From the NCBI RefSeq assembly GCF_036898095.1, contig NC_090725.1, forward strand, positions 203,342,232 to 203,406,231: a DNA stretch of 64,000 nt, in the 5' to 3' direction. Positions 11,737-24,248 of this stretch are shown one piece after another. How positions within the stretch are numbered: position 1 is the first letter of the stretch; each line of letters begins with the position of its first letter. Both the position numbers and the translations under genes were made by a program. The notes under the pieces were generated by a model that was not told the DNA's origin, searched no databases, and saw only the letters and a program-made list of their open reading frames with translations. The DNA is from Palaemon carinicauda. Its lineage: Eukaryota > Arthropoda > Malacostraca > Decapoda > Palaemonidae.

Positions 11737-13646
11737 GAGGACCATGTGAAGTGCGATAGTGTCTTCTGCAACGTTCGTAGCAGGAACTTCTATGGCCATC
11801 TGGGGTGTAGGACACACTCCCACTGCTCCATCACCAAGGGACCTCTCAAATACTGGGACCCGCAGGTATGTACAGTATGTAAAGACCTGATGAATGAGGC
11901 TTTTGAAAATCACAAGACAACGGAGTCAAGGGATGCAGCTCGGGACAGGCTGCGCAAACGGGTTTGTGGCTTTCAAAAGAATTCCACGGGGCCTTACCTG
12001 CCTAGTGAGTGTATGAGACCCCTTCTATTCCTCAAAGCATCAGCGGATGCTGTTACTCGTCAGCCTCACCCTGAGATCCCGGGCATCCAGATAACCGTCG
12101 ACACGGATGTCTTGGATGCGATGAAGGACATCCATCTAGATGATGAGAGGATGTCAGAGGACACCGAAAAAGACCTTCTAGCGGAAGGCTAAGATGAGGA
12201 ATCAATAATGTCTCCAGAGACAGAAGAGGATGAAGTCGAAACAGTCTCTGTTTCGTCGGTTCCCGCCCCAGAACCCGTGCCCTCTACGTCCTCCGCTCCT
12301 CAACCTGAGAGGTCGGACGACACTTTGTCTGCCATCAAAGCTATGATGGAAATGTTCGAGAAGGTGACCAAACAAAGGGAAGCTTCATTCAGGAAGGAGA
12401 TTCTTGAGATAACAGCGTCCCGTGGGTCTCAGCGGAGACTCAACGTAAAGGATCTTCCCTCGTGTTCCGAGGTAAACCCATGGAGGGATGCTGAGTACAT
12501 GCCAATTACAAACGGTAAGATCTTCGTTTCAGAGAAGCTGGGAACTGTCCCTATAGAGGACATTGAGTTCTGGCCCAGCTTTGAGTCCTATCCAGACTGC
12601 TTCGTTCGTCTAAGGACGGAACCTGTATCCAAGGAGGAGACAAAGTGCTTGACCATGCGAAGGCTCAGACGTTGTTAGCCAGCAGTTTGAAGGACAGGGG
12701 CTTCACCAATTCGAAAGTGCCGGCCCTGAGCAAGAAACATCCCTCTTTTCTTGCTCCAGCAACTATGGCTTTCCCCTTTGCGGAAAAGTCCTTTAAGGCG
12801 GTGATTAAGGCAGTGGAAGCTGGGAAACCTTGCCCTACACTGGAGGAGTGTAGGCCTCTTTCCCTAGCTTTGCCAACCAATCACAAAGACTGGAAGGATA
12901 TTCAGCTTACCTTCTCAGTCGGGAAGTTGGAGGCTGATATCGCTGGACGTCAGTTCAGCGAAAACCTCCCCAAGTTGTCTGAGTTTCTCTTGCGCAGAGA
13001 ACAAGATACAAAGAATAGGCTAGCTGCCTCTCTGTCCCTCCAGGTGTCCATGGAGGCAATGGCCAGCAAACAAAGATCCCCGGATATGGTCATGGCCAAA
13101 ACACATTCGGCAACCCTAACTAAAGACTTCTACAGCTTTGTTAGGGCAAGGAGGGTTTGTAGAGAGTTCGTGTTTGCCTCGGCTGCGGTCAAACATGAAC
13201 CCAGGAAGTTGATATCTTCCAATATCTTCGGGAAAGACCTATTCCCAAATGAATTGGTCAAAGAGATAGTCGACAAGGCTGCCACGGAGAATAGAAATCT
13301 TCTCCAGAAGTGGGGCATGTCGGCTAAGAGGAAATCTCCGGATGAGGGTCCCCAACCGAAGAGGAAGACAAAGAGGCCAAGAGTGCCTTCTCGCCCTGCT
13401 AGACAACAACTTCCCAGGACCGCGGTGCTACAGATGGTGACACAGCCCCAACCCACCTACCAGATGGTATCCCAGCAGGTGGTGACTCAGTCACCAGCCT
13501 ACGCTCCCGCCTATGAGAGGCAGACCACTACCTTTCGCCCTAAAGGTAGCGGGTCAGGTAGAGATTCCTCTAGACATCCCTCGAGAGGAAGAGGGGGTAG
13601 GAGAGCACACGGTCAAGGAGGCAAGCCCTCCGGAAACCAGAAGTAA
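11737..13646 (+). pseudogene. gag of DIRS element A, broken by a stop and a frameshift
   Basis: From the acceptor at 11,736 the frame runs in phase into a Cys/His cluster (C-x4-C ... C-x2-H-x-H-C ... C-x2-C within the first 50 codons), which is probably zinc-binding. No ATG lies in the exon (an ATG there is followed at once by TGA), so the initiator must come from an upstream exon. The frame stops at TAA 12,190, resumes at 12,208 with an acidic linker and a coiled coil (about 12,320-12,420), then shifts frame near 12,640. There, comparison with B shows missing codons. It continues to 13,646 as the conserved capsid-like part (HEPRKLI, FGKDLFP motifs) and an Arg/Gly/Ser-rich basic tail suited to RNA binding. 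Gag would package element RNA. Confidence 0.75.
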
Positions 13647-13659
13647 TGAGATGCTTCCA

Positions 13660-15201
13660 GTAGGAGGAAGACTCTGACTCTTCCGGGATCGTTGGACCTT
13701 CGATCCCTGGCCTCACAGCCTAATCAAGAACGGACTAGGTTGGAGCTGGAAGACAGCTCCACCATCATTTCCCCAGTTCTTCCAACACTCCACCCCCCGT
13801 TCTGGAAGAATATACCCGAGAGCTCTTGAGCAAACGGGTGATAAAGAGGGCAAAGCCCATTAAATTCCAAGGAAGGCTGTTTTTTTTTGTTCCCAAGAAG
13901 GATTCAGACAAACTCAGAGTCATTCTGGATTTGTCGCCACTCAACGAGTTTATCGAGAACGACAAGTTCAAGATGCTGACCCTTCAACACATAAGGGCCC
14001 TGTTGCCCAAAAGGGTATACACAGTCTCCATAGATATGGCAGATGCCTATTGGCACATTCCGATCAATCGCCAACTCTCCTCCTACCAAGGATTCAGGCT
14101 ACAAAAAAGAAAGTACGCTTTCAGAGCCATGCCCTTCTGACTAAACATAGCCCCAAGGATCTTCACGAAGCTTGCAGAAGCAGTCGTTCAACAACTACGC
14201 CTACAAGGTGTCCAGGTGGTATCATATCTGGACGATTGGCTGGTGTGGGCAGCATCCAAGTCAGAATACATGCAAGCATCCAAGAAAGTGATCCAGTTCC
14301 TGGAACATCTAGGATTCAAGATCAACACCAAAAAGTCTCGACTATCTCCAGCTCAGAAATTCCAATGGCTAGGCATACATTGGGAGTTGCAGTCATATCG
14401 TCTCTCCATTCCATTAAAGAAGAGGAGAGAGATAGTGGGATCTGTCAAGAGACTTCTAAAATCTGACAGGATTTCAAGACGCCAACAGGAGAGAGTGCTG
14501 GGCTCTCTCAGTTTGCATCAGTGACAGACCCAGTGCTAAGAGCAAAGCTAAAAGATGCGTCAGGAGTCTGGAGAAGATACGCATCAAACGCTCGAAGAGA
14601 TCTAAGAAGACAAATACCGATTTGGCTACGATCACTTCTCAACCCATGGTCGGAGGCCAGAAACTTCAAGAGGTCAACACCTCTGCAACCGCCTCCACCT
14701 TCAGTCGTCATCCACACGGATGCATCAAAGGAAGGATGGGGAGGTCACTCTCATCAACGCAGAGTTCAAGGAACTTGGTCCTCTCTATTCAAGACCTTCC
14801 ATATCAACATTTTGGAGGCCATGGCAGTCTTCCTCACACTGAGGAAATTATCCCCTTGCCCTTCACTCCACATAAGACTGATTTTGGACAGCAAGCTGGT
14901 AATGAGATGTCTGAATTGCCAAGGCTCGAGATCGCCTCAACTCAACCAAGTGATGTTGGCCATCTTCCGCTTAGCGTAAAAGAAGAGATGGCACTTGTCA
15001 GAAGTTCACCTTCAAGGGTTCCGCAATGTGAGAGCAGACGCTCTATCCAGGATAACTCCGATAGAGTCAGAATGGTCCCTAGACGCAGGATCATTCTCCT
15101 TCATCTTACATCAAGTCCAGGAACTGCAGATCGACCTCTTCGCAAAGAGCGACAACAAGAAACTTCCTCGATACGTGGCCCCGTACGAGGACCCTCTAGC
15201 G
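13660..15201 (+). pseudogene. pol of DIRS element A: reverse transcriptase and RNase H, broken
   Basis: It begins 14 bp after the gag stop with a WTFDPWPHSLIKNGLGWSW-like segment. RT motifs follow: FQGRLF, VILDLSPLN, SIDMADAYWHIP, and the catalytic YLDDWLVW near 14,227. RNase H is recognisable from VIHTDASKEGWGG (about 14,706) to VRADALSR. Defects seen: TGA at 14,138 replacing a Trp/Gly codon, a one-base frameshift near 14,505, and TAA at 14,977. The frame is then interrupted at 15,202 by the hAT-like insertion inside the methyltransferase-like domain, just after DLFAKSDNKKLPRYVAPYED. The rest of that domain resumes at 18,889 (VSLDWNKW, IYLFPPPNLL, LVAPKWP). Confidence 0.85.
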
Positions 15202-15718
15202 CAGTGGTTCCCAACCTTTTCTTCAGGCGACCCCAATCATGCACCTCAAGCCATGACCGCGACCCCACTAGTTTAGTTGTATAAGTATTATTATATATTA
15301 CTAGTTGTTGGCTGTAAAAGTAAGGGACGGTAAATATTCTTCTATAAGAGGGGTACTATAAGATTGGAGAAGAAAAAATTAACATCATTAAATTTTATCA
15401 TAGCACCATAAATTTTAAGGCTTAATATTAATCGAAAACCCCACTTCTGGAATAATATTTTGTCACATTCCACAAAAACAAACTAAAAGCATATATAAAT
15501 GTTTTCTGTTAAATGGTAAACTTATTTTATATGGAGCCTTGGGCCTGGATCGTGGTTCAGTCTTAAAAAAGAGGGTAGGTGGCAAGGAACAAGGAGGAGG
15601 AGGTGTAGAGACGAGGGGAGGGGTCAAGGAAGGAGTAACATGGAAAAGTGGTGTAATATATTTGCAAATCGCAGTAAATAAGACGAAGCAGAAACGAAAA
15701 AATCAATGATATACAGTA

Positions 15719-17925
15719 CTCAAAATCTCGCCAAAAAAAACTCAAAAACCAACCATATACAGTACTCCAAATCTCTAAACAACAACCTCAAAAACCAATG
15801 ACAAAATCCTCAAAATCTCTAAACAACCGCCAAAACAACAACCTCAAAAATCAATAACATAAAATCCTCCAAATCTCTAAACAACTGCCAAAACAATAAC
15901 ATCAAAATCCAGTGACATAAAATCCTCCAAATCTCTAAACAACTGCCAAAACAACAACCTCAAAAACCAATGACAAAATCCTCAAAATCTCTAAACAACC
16001 GCCAAAACAACAACCTCAAAAATCAATGACATAAAATCCTCCAAATCTCTAAACAACTGCCAAAACAACAACCTCAAAACCCAGTGACAAAAATCCTCCA
16101 AATCTCTAAACAAACGCCAAAACAACAACCTCAAAAACCAATGACTTAAAATCCTCTAAATCTCTAAACAACTGTCAAAACAACAACCTCCAAAACCAAT
16201 GACTTAAAATCCTCTAAATCTCAAAACAACTGCCAAAACAAAAACCTCCAAAACCAGTGACATAAAATCCTCCAAAGCTTCAAACAACTGCCAAAACAAC
16301 AACCTCAAAAACCAATAGCTTAAAATCCTCTATATCTCAAAACAACTGCCAAAACAAAAACCTCCAAAACCAGTGACCGAAAATCCTCCAAATCTCTAAA
16401 CCACCGCCAAAACAACAACCTCAAAAACCAATGACTTAAAATCATCTAAAGCTCTAAACAACTGCCCAAACAACAATCTCAAAAACCAATGACTTTAAAT
16501 CCTCTAAATCTCTAAACAACTGCCAAAACAAAAACCTCAAAAACCAGCAACATAAAATCCTCCAAATCTCTAAACAACTGCTAAAACAACAACCTCCAAA
16601 ACCAATAACTTAAAATTCTCTAAATCTCTAAACAACTGCCAAAACGACAACCTCCAAAACCAATGACATAAGATTCTCCAAATCTCTAAACAACTGCCAA
16701 AACAACAACCTCAAAAACCAATGACATAAAATCCTCCAAATCTCTAAACAACTGCCAAAAAAAAAACAACCTCCAAAACCAATGACATAAAATCCTCCAC
16801 ATCTCTAAATAACTGCCAAAACAACAACCTTCAGAACCAATGGCTTAAAATCCTCTAAATCTCTAAATAACTGCCAAAACAACAACCGCAAAAACCAATG
16901 ACAAAATCCTCCCAATCTCTAAACAACTGCCAAAACAACAACCTCCAAAACCAATGACAAAATCCTCCAAATCTCTAAACAACTGCCAAAACAACAACCT
17001 CCAAAACTAATGACATAAAATCCTCCAAATCTCCTAATCAACTGCCAAAACAACAACCTCCAAAACCAATGACATTAAATCCTCCAAATCTCTAAACAAC
17101 TGCCAAAACAACAACCACAAAAACCAATGACAAAATCCTCCAAATCTCTAAACAACTGGCAAAACAACAACCTCCAAAACCAATGACAAAAGCCTCCAAA
17201 TTTCTAAAAAACTGCCAAAACAACAACCTCCAAAACCAATGATATAAAATCCTCCAAATCTCTAAACAACTGCCAAAACAACAACCTCAAAAACCAATGA
17301 CATAAAATCCTCCAAATCTCTAAACAACTGCCAAAACAACCACCTCCAAAACCAATGACATAAAATCCTCCAAATCTTTAAACAACTGCCAAAACAACAA
17401 CCTCCAAAACCAATGACAAAATCCTCCAAATCTCTAAAAAACTGCCAAAACAACAGCCTCCAAAACCAGTGACATAAAATCCTCCAAATCTCTAAACAAC
17501 TGCTAAAACAACAACCTCAAAAACCAATGACAAAATCCTCCAAATCTCCAAATAACGGTCAAAACAACAACCTCAAAAACCAGCGACATAAAATCCTCCA
17601 AATATCTAAACAACTTCCAAAACAACAACCTCAAAAACCAATGACATAAAATCCTCCAAATCTCTAAACAACTGCCAAAACAACAACCTCCAAAACCAAT
17701 GACATAAAATCCTCCAAATCTCTAAACAACTGCCAAGACAACAACCTCAAAAACCAATGACATAAAATCCTCCAAATCTCTAAACAACTGCCAAAACAAG
17801 AACCCCCAAAACCAATGACATAAAATCCTCCAAATCTCTAAACAACTGTCAAAACAACAACCTAAAAAACCAGCGACATAAAATCCTCCAAATCTCTAAA
17901 CAACCGCCAAACCAACGACCTTTTC
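15719..17925. repeat. 58-bp minisatellite (about 37 copies) within the hAT-like element
   Basis: The unit contains AATCCTCCAAATCTCTAAAC, AACTGCCAAAACAACAACCT and CAAAAACCAATGACATAAA. Adjacent units at 17,245 and 17,303 are 58 bp apart; some units lack three bases (GACAAAATCC in place of GACATAAAATCC), giving 55 bp. Divergence between units is low to moderate. Open frames across it, such as 17,262-17,453 on the minus strand, are by-products of the repeat. Confidence 0.9.
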
Positions 17926-18638
17926 GACCGAGTGACCAGCGCCGCAAACGTGCCAACTTCACAAAAACATACAAATAAAATAACACATCTAATAACACAA
18001 TTATTTTGTTAAATGAAATAATAATCGAAACAATACAAATTCACAAGACGTAAATAAAAAGGAAGGGGAGGAGTAAAGATGAGGAGAGTAAGGGAAGTGG
18101 CAAGGAAATATCGAAGAGGAGCAGAGGGTGGAGGGCAAGGAGGAGGAGGAGAGGAGGGCAGGGGTTAAAAAGAAACAGGGGGAGAAGGGGCCTGGAAAGA
18201 CGGGAAGGGGGGAGAGGAGCAGGGAAAGGGTGGCGAAGGGAAAGGGGAAAATGGGGGGTGCCATGTGGTTTTAGAAGCCACAATTATGAATACTGTGATA
18301 GGCTATCATCCACTGACATACTGTGGTGCAATACTTCGTCAGAAAGGGAAGTACTCAGTTTCTATTGTTGGTATACCACTTTTTCATGAATAATTAAGAA
18401 TTTTAAAGAAACAAAGACTGAGTGTAACTTATGCAGCACATTCGAAATCACTATACAGGTATAAATGCATCAACTTTATAAGACGAACAAATAGTAGACA
18501 GTGTTTCCCGCTGCGGCAGTACAGCGGGAGTGGCTGCTTGGTTGGACGTGGACGGTGATGCTGTTCACGTATCAAATGCGTACTGCACTCAGGGATACCA
18601 CCATTAAAATTTAGTTGTTTATATTTATATATAAATAG

Positions 18639-18641
<3 letters not shown>

Positions 18642-18702
<61 letters not shown>

Positions 18703-18706
18703 TATA
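18642..18706. repeat. (TA)n microsatellite inside the hAT-like element
   Basis: About 60 bp of TA dinucleotide near the right end of the hAT-like insertion. Confidence 0.9.
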
Positions 18707-18888
18707 TAAAAGTCGATAAATAAAAATCCACAAATACGTTTTAATATTTTTCCTTTACTGCGAGTTCTGCCATATATTGAAATTTTATTTTTATTTTGAT
18801 ATTTTGAGATTTTGGCGACCCCAGGAAAAGCGCTTGGCGACCCCACTTGGGGTCGCGACCCCAGGGTTGGGAAACCTGGCGTCTAGCG

Positions 18889-20141
18889 GAAGCAGTGGAC
18901 GCCGTGTCCCTCGACTGGAACAAATGGACCAGGATTTACCTGTTCCCTCCACCCAACCTGCTGATGAAGGTCCTCAACAAGCTGAGATCTTTTCAAGGAA
19001 CAGCAGCCCTAGTAGCTCCCAAGTGGCCCTAGAGCAACTGGTTCCCCTTAATTTTGGAATTACAGCCGAAGCTGATTCCCCTGCCGGACCCAGTTTTATC
19101 TCAACAAGTACAGAAGTTGACTGTCTTTGCTTCATTACAGAAAACCCAAGACTTTCATCTCATGATTTTCTATCCCTAGCAGTAAAGAAAAGGTTTAGGA
19201 TCTTGAAAGAAAGTATAGATTTCTTAGAGGAATATAAGTCAAAATCTACCAAAAGGCAATACGAGTCATCTTGGAAGAAGTGGGTGGCCTTTGTCAAGGC
19301 AAGAAATCCAAAGGAAATCTCGATAGATTTCTGCCTGTCTTTCTTTATTCACCTTCATGAACAAGGTTTAACAGCCAACACGATAACTACGTGTAAATCT
19401 GCCTTGACTAGACCCTTGCTTTATGCTTTCCAAGTAGACTTATCTAATGAGATTTTTAATAAAATCCCTAAGGCCTGTGGCAGGCTCAGGCCTGCAGCAC
19501 CTCCAAGGCCCATCTCATGGTCTTTGGATAAGGTTCTACATTTTGCTTCAAGTTTGAACAACGATACTTGCTCTTTGAAAGATTTGACTCAAAAAGTTAT
19601 ATTCTTGTTTGCTCTAGCCTCAAGGGCTAGAGTTAGTGAGATAGTGGCCTGGTCTAGGGAAGAAGGCCAGATCCAGTTTGCTGAAACGGGAGAGCTAAAT
19701 CTCTTTCCCGACCCAACGTTTCTTGCCAAGAATGAGCTACCCACTAAGAGATGGGGTCCCTGGAGAATCTGCCCTCTGAAGGAAGATCTCTCGCTGTGTC
19801 CAGTGGAGAGTCTAAAGGTCTATCTTTGCAGAACTTGAGACTTCAGGGGAGGACAGCTTTTTAAAGGTGAAACATCGGGCTCAAACTTATCCCTGAAACA
19901 ACTAAGGGCGAAGATCACCTACTTCATTCGCAGAGCGGATCCTGACAGTACACCCGCAGGTCATGATCCTAGAAAAATTGCTTCTTCGTTAATTTTCTTC
20001 CAGCTCATGGATTTCGAGAGCCTTCACTCGTTTACTGGATGGAAGTCATCCAGAGTGTTTTTCAAACACTACGCTAAGCAAGTGCAAGAATTAAAATGTT
20101 TCATGGTAGCGGCAGGTAGTGTACTAAAACCTGTCGCTTAG
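18889..20141 (+). pseudogene. Tyrosine recombinase of DIRS element A, with the end of the pol methyltransferase-like domain overlapping
   Basis: The YR would integrate the circular DNA copy. A core-binding region (RQYESSWKKWVAFVKARNP, about 19,255) leads to the catalytic domain with the first Arg in ARVSEI (about 19,628), then an HDPRK box (the His-x-x-Arg element, about 19,963) and the nucleophile Tyr in FFKHYAKQV (about 20,072). The frame is open from within the hAT flank to a TGA at 19,836, then continues in the same frame to TAG at 20,139. A single nonsense codon therefore separates the first Arg from the His-Arg-Tyr part. All four catalytic residues are otherwise present. The overlapping frame at 18,889-19,032 finishes the methyltransferase-like domain of pol. 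Confidence 0.85.
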
Positions 20142-21036
20142 TGCTGCAAGGAACAGTTAATTATGTGGGACTATAATTCTATAGGGCGTACATGGTGGCA
20201 GTTTATAGTGCAGCATGGTGAGTGAAATGTCATCATGGGGACATTACGAACTGTTCCAGTGTACAAAGGTGATGAAACATAGACTGAACACTAAGTGCCA
20301 TGTGTTTTTTACACAAGTGTAAATAGACAGACTTCTCAGAAAGACATTAGAAAATTTATTAAATTTTCATGTGAGTGGCAAAAGATTGTTTTCAGGTAAA
20401 ACAAGTATTTCTGATTTACTCTGCTTGTCTATGTTAATAAATTTTATTTCACTTGCATTTTTATGTTATTGTATATGTATGCTGAATTTTTATTTATTGT
20501 TTGACAATAAATGATGAATTGTTTTGAGCATCTTATTTCACCCTAAACAGCTTAATGAAGTTATGTGTGAGCATTCATTTCATTCCTTATTATTCTGCAT
20601 AATTATATCAAGCAAAGGTAGTAACTTTTTTCCTATATGTAAGCAAACCTTTCTAGCTAGAACTAACTTGTTTCAATACAAGATACAAACTTGTCTGTTA
20701 CGGTACACGACTGGATTGCTATACCTTAGATGCTATGGTGGCTGACATGAACCTGTGTTCATATTATAAATACAAACTTTGGCTAAAGACATACAGTGAG
20801 ACCTGTATGTCCCTTTGAATGCTAGGTTGGTCATATGAAATATGCAACTTCGAGACTTTTTCTCGAGTCTAGTTCGACTTCCCTGTAGGGGGCAGGAAGC
20901 ACTAACATAGTATATGATTAGAAGAAATGACATATAACGGTAATGTCATAGGTCTCTTAGGTCTGGATGACCAAGGAAATATTGTCTTGAAGTTTAAGGC
21001 ACAACTGGAAAATCCACGGATACATTAATGCTCTGT
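20142..21036 (+). other. 3' non-coding region of DIRS element A
   Basis: No supported gene. AATAAA-type signals occur near 20,440 and 20,507. A block near 20,875-20,960 (CCCTGTAGGGGGCAGGAAGC, then ATGACATATAACGGTAATG) recurs in element B at 29,540-29,600, so this is conserved element sequence rather than host DNA. Confidence 0.5.
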
Positions 21037-21102
21037 CCATCAGGACGACATGGCCTGAGCCCCAAAAACGGTTTGGGTGAGATAGCCATGTCGTCCTGAT
21101 GG
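21037..21102 (+). repeat. Internal complementary region (ICR) of DIRS element A
   Basis: A 66-bp near-palindrome starting CCATCAGGACGACATGGC and ending GCCATGTCGTCCTGATGG. Its first half complements the left element end and its second half complements the right end, the arrangement that templates circle closure in DIRS elements. Compared with the ICR of B it lacks about 29 bases at the centre that are still present at the right end (about 21,495-21,524). Confidence 0.8.
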
Positions 21103-21177
21103 ACCCGCCCTCCTTTCTTTGAAAGGCCCTGGCAGGATCCCTCCCGATAATACTGTATCTATAAGTACTAGCTCAAC

Positions 21178-21532
21178 GCTACAAGGAATAAAGATGGCGG
21201 ACGATGATGGCGCCATCTGAGTACTCAAACAGTAATGGAGGAAGAGAACTTTATAACGGCTCCTCTTCGAAGCGTAAACGCTATGCGGGGTGCAGATTAC
21301 TATGTGGCGTGTCAAGAATACGTCCCCTAATATTATGTGATATCCTAAAAGGAAACTTTAAGGATATTCGCGCCAGGAGTTAGAATTCTGGAGACCTTAA
21401 GTTAAATTCTCTGGGAATATCACTGTAGTCAAATATACACTAGGAAGCTACTTAAAGGAACCTTCCATCAGGACGACATGGCTATCTCACCCAAAAACAG
21501 ATTTTTCGCTTCGCTCAAAATCCGTTTTTTTT
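21178..21532 (-). repeat. Right inverted terminal repeat of DIRS element A
   Basis: Reverse complement of 8,991-9,333 with few differences. It ends CTCAAAATCCG before a T-run. Confidence 0.85.
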
Positions 21533-21684
21533 TTCTTTATGTTTACATAGGAAATCATATGTGTGAGAATGCAAAAGATGTGATTATTAATAGTATTAGA
21601 AATATTTAGGACAATCACAGTATTACAAAAGACCAACACCATTGCAATCATGGAAATATCATATGCTAAAAACTTAGAAGGAAT

Positions 21685-22285
<601 letters not shown>

Positions 22286-24248
22286 GCTAAGTGCGCTCCC
22301 ACGTTTCTCTCGATGTTGTTACTGTTTATTGGAATATTATTATGCAATCTCCAGCATCTTCATCCTCTGGAAAGTTTAGCATTTAATCTTTCCTGTGTAT
22401 AATTTACAGCTCCCTTCTCACAGTTGAATTGGCATAATTTAAGTGAGTTAAGTGGAGCATAGCCATTTTGAGACCGCTGTCGTACGTCATAAATACAATT
22501 ATTTAGTTAGTAGTGCGACGCTCCCAGTATTTACCTATAAAGAAACTTTTTAGCTAGTTAGGCAAAATTATACTAGTGAAGATTACATATATATAATATT
22601 TCCTCTTCCAATATGTAACGTTACTTTCGTATATGATAGGACCCTGGTGGTATCACTCGTAGCCGCGGTCCCCACCCGAGTTAGGCTAGACTAACCCGTT
22701 TTTGTATACGTTTATAATATAAATCCCATTGTTTATTCTCTTGTATCGTTCCTATTACAGGGTAATTCGGTTGGGGATATATATCCCCTAGAATTTATTG
22801 GTATAATTTGATATGTTTCTCTTTTAGAGAAAAGAGGATAAACCCTTCCTCCCCCCTGAGTGCCTTCCCAAGCGGCAACCCTATCTTTCGTCATCGCCAC
22901 CGAGTAGTTAACTCCGGCTAGACTTGGATAGTTTTTTACCGTCGATCCTCTTTGCCGCTGAGTATCCCGTCTTCGAAGTATGACGGTAACTCAGGGTGTA
23001 TTGGCTTGCATCGCCTTTCTCCCTTGTAGACTATAAGACATGTCTTATAACCGACAATGTCACCGACAGGGCAATTCTTATTCCTCTGGTGCCCACGACG
23101 GCGTCGGCCCAGGAAGCCATGCTTCCTTCGTTTACAGCCGAAAGTAGGCGGCATACTTGCTGCCGCCTTTCTCCCCTGCAAACTATAAGACCCTTTTCCC
23201 TCCCCCCTCTGTCCTTTAATGTCGGCCTAGCCGTCCCAATATTCTTTGGGTCGGTATTCTACAATCATCCCAGCTTGCTGAGTTGACTGAGTTGCCGGCC
23301 AGGATCCTACCAGCGGTGGTTGGGTTACCACCTTGGCCAACTCCCCCTTATGTCCTTCCTTCACCAGAAGCAAATGCCCCGGGGGGAAAGGCTGAGCCGG
23401 CCCTGACGGCTGCTGGTGGGAAACCCATTGTATTGTTGAGAATTCTTCAGTCCTCTCTTGGACTGCCATCCACAAACCTTGCAACCAGCAGTACAGCCGG
23501 CGGCAAAAGTTGTGGGTGGATGGAAGCTAGAATCAGAAGCATTTCTCCCCTTCCATTAGAACTCTCATTCTGGGAAGGAGGCAGTAGGCGGCAGTAGCCC
23601 TTCTACACTTCCAATTATTGTGCTAAACCATAATAGTACAAAATTTTCCTTTCCATTCTTTCTCTCTCTCTATCAGTTAGTGCCGCCAGGCACTAGCCTA
23701 ACCCCGGTAGTACACCGGTAAAACTACAGTATACGACAATACAGTAGCCAGTATATCTGCAGTATATAACAATACAGCAGTTAGAAAACTACAGTATACA
23801 ATAATACAGTAGTACAAGTATTTCTAACATAATTCTGTGCATCCTTTCACAGTCTATTGTTGGGACCGTATAAAATGTTGAGGTGAAGTATTCCTTGAAC
23901 ATCCTGATGAATCCTTTGATTATCGGGACACTTATAAATCACCATTTAGTATTAATATTCTACAAGTGGAGGAATTAGTGTAAATATTCACTGACTCCAG
24001 CTCTACGTAGGGGAGTTATTCCACTCTGTATTTTCCCTTATAGGGAAATTAAAATATTAATATTGACGAAGGTCATAGCAATTGCCTGGGAGAGGAAACA
24101 CAGATATGTGTTTTTCCTATTTCCTTTCTAGCTGACTATCTTAAGCTATTAAATATACAGTAATAGTAAGTATTACTATTTTTAAATATTCATTTATATC
24201 AATGATATAAATAACGCAATAGTCATTTCACCTTTTCTTTCCTTACTG
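22286..24248 (+). other. Leader of DIRS element B
   Basis: Non-coding by inspection. ATG at 22,342 opens a 14-codon frame starting MQSPASSSSGK, matching the short ORF at 9384 in element A. Related ACAGTA-rich repeats lie at 23,725-23,820. The leader ends TTCCTTACTG, where A has an intact ACAG splice acceptor, so the AG of this acceptor appears lost. Confidence 0.5.

Larger units (their letters stand above)
15202..18880. mobile_element. Non-autonomous hAT-like DNA transposon inserted in DIRS element A
   Basis: The left end CAGTGGTTCCCAACC and right end GGTTGGGAAACCTGGC are imperfect inverted repeats of hAT type. It is flanked by an 8-bp target duplication, CTCTAGCG at 15,194-15,201 and GTCTAGCG at 18,881-18,888 (one mismatch), as expected for hAT elements. 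The matching place in DIRS element B (about 27,721) is uninterrupted. Inside I find no transposase, only a 2.2-kb minisatellite, a GA-rich block at about 18,060-18,250 and a TA run. It must have been mobilised in trans. Confidence 0.8.
8991..21532 (+). mobile_element. DIRS-type tyrosine-recombinase retrotransposon A (decayed, split by a hAT-like element)
   Basis: The element is bounded by inverted terminal repeats of about 340 bp and contains, in order, leader, gag, pol (RT, RNase H, methyltransferase-like), YR, 3' non-coding region and an ICR. This order with inverted rather than direct repeats defines DIRS1-like elements. The total is 12.5 kb, of which 3.68 kb is a later insertion, giving a native size near 8.9 kb. 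Every coding region carries stops or frameshifts, so it is not autonomous. It is the same lineage as B and C. No target duplication is expected or seen; both edges lie in T-runs. Confidence 0.9.

Noticed and set aside
17262..17453. Trp/Phe-rich minus-strand ORF
   Set aside because: It follows the 58-bp minisatellite period and has no independent support.
15760..17910. Regular repeats that might be a CRISPR array
   Set aside because: Units are head-to-tail with no variable spacers of defined length, the genome is eukaryotic, and the array lies inside a hAT-like element. It is a minisatellite.
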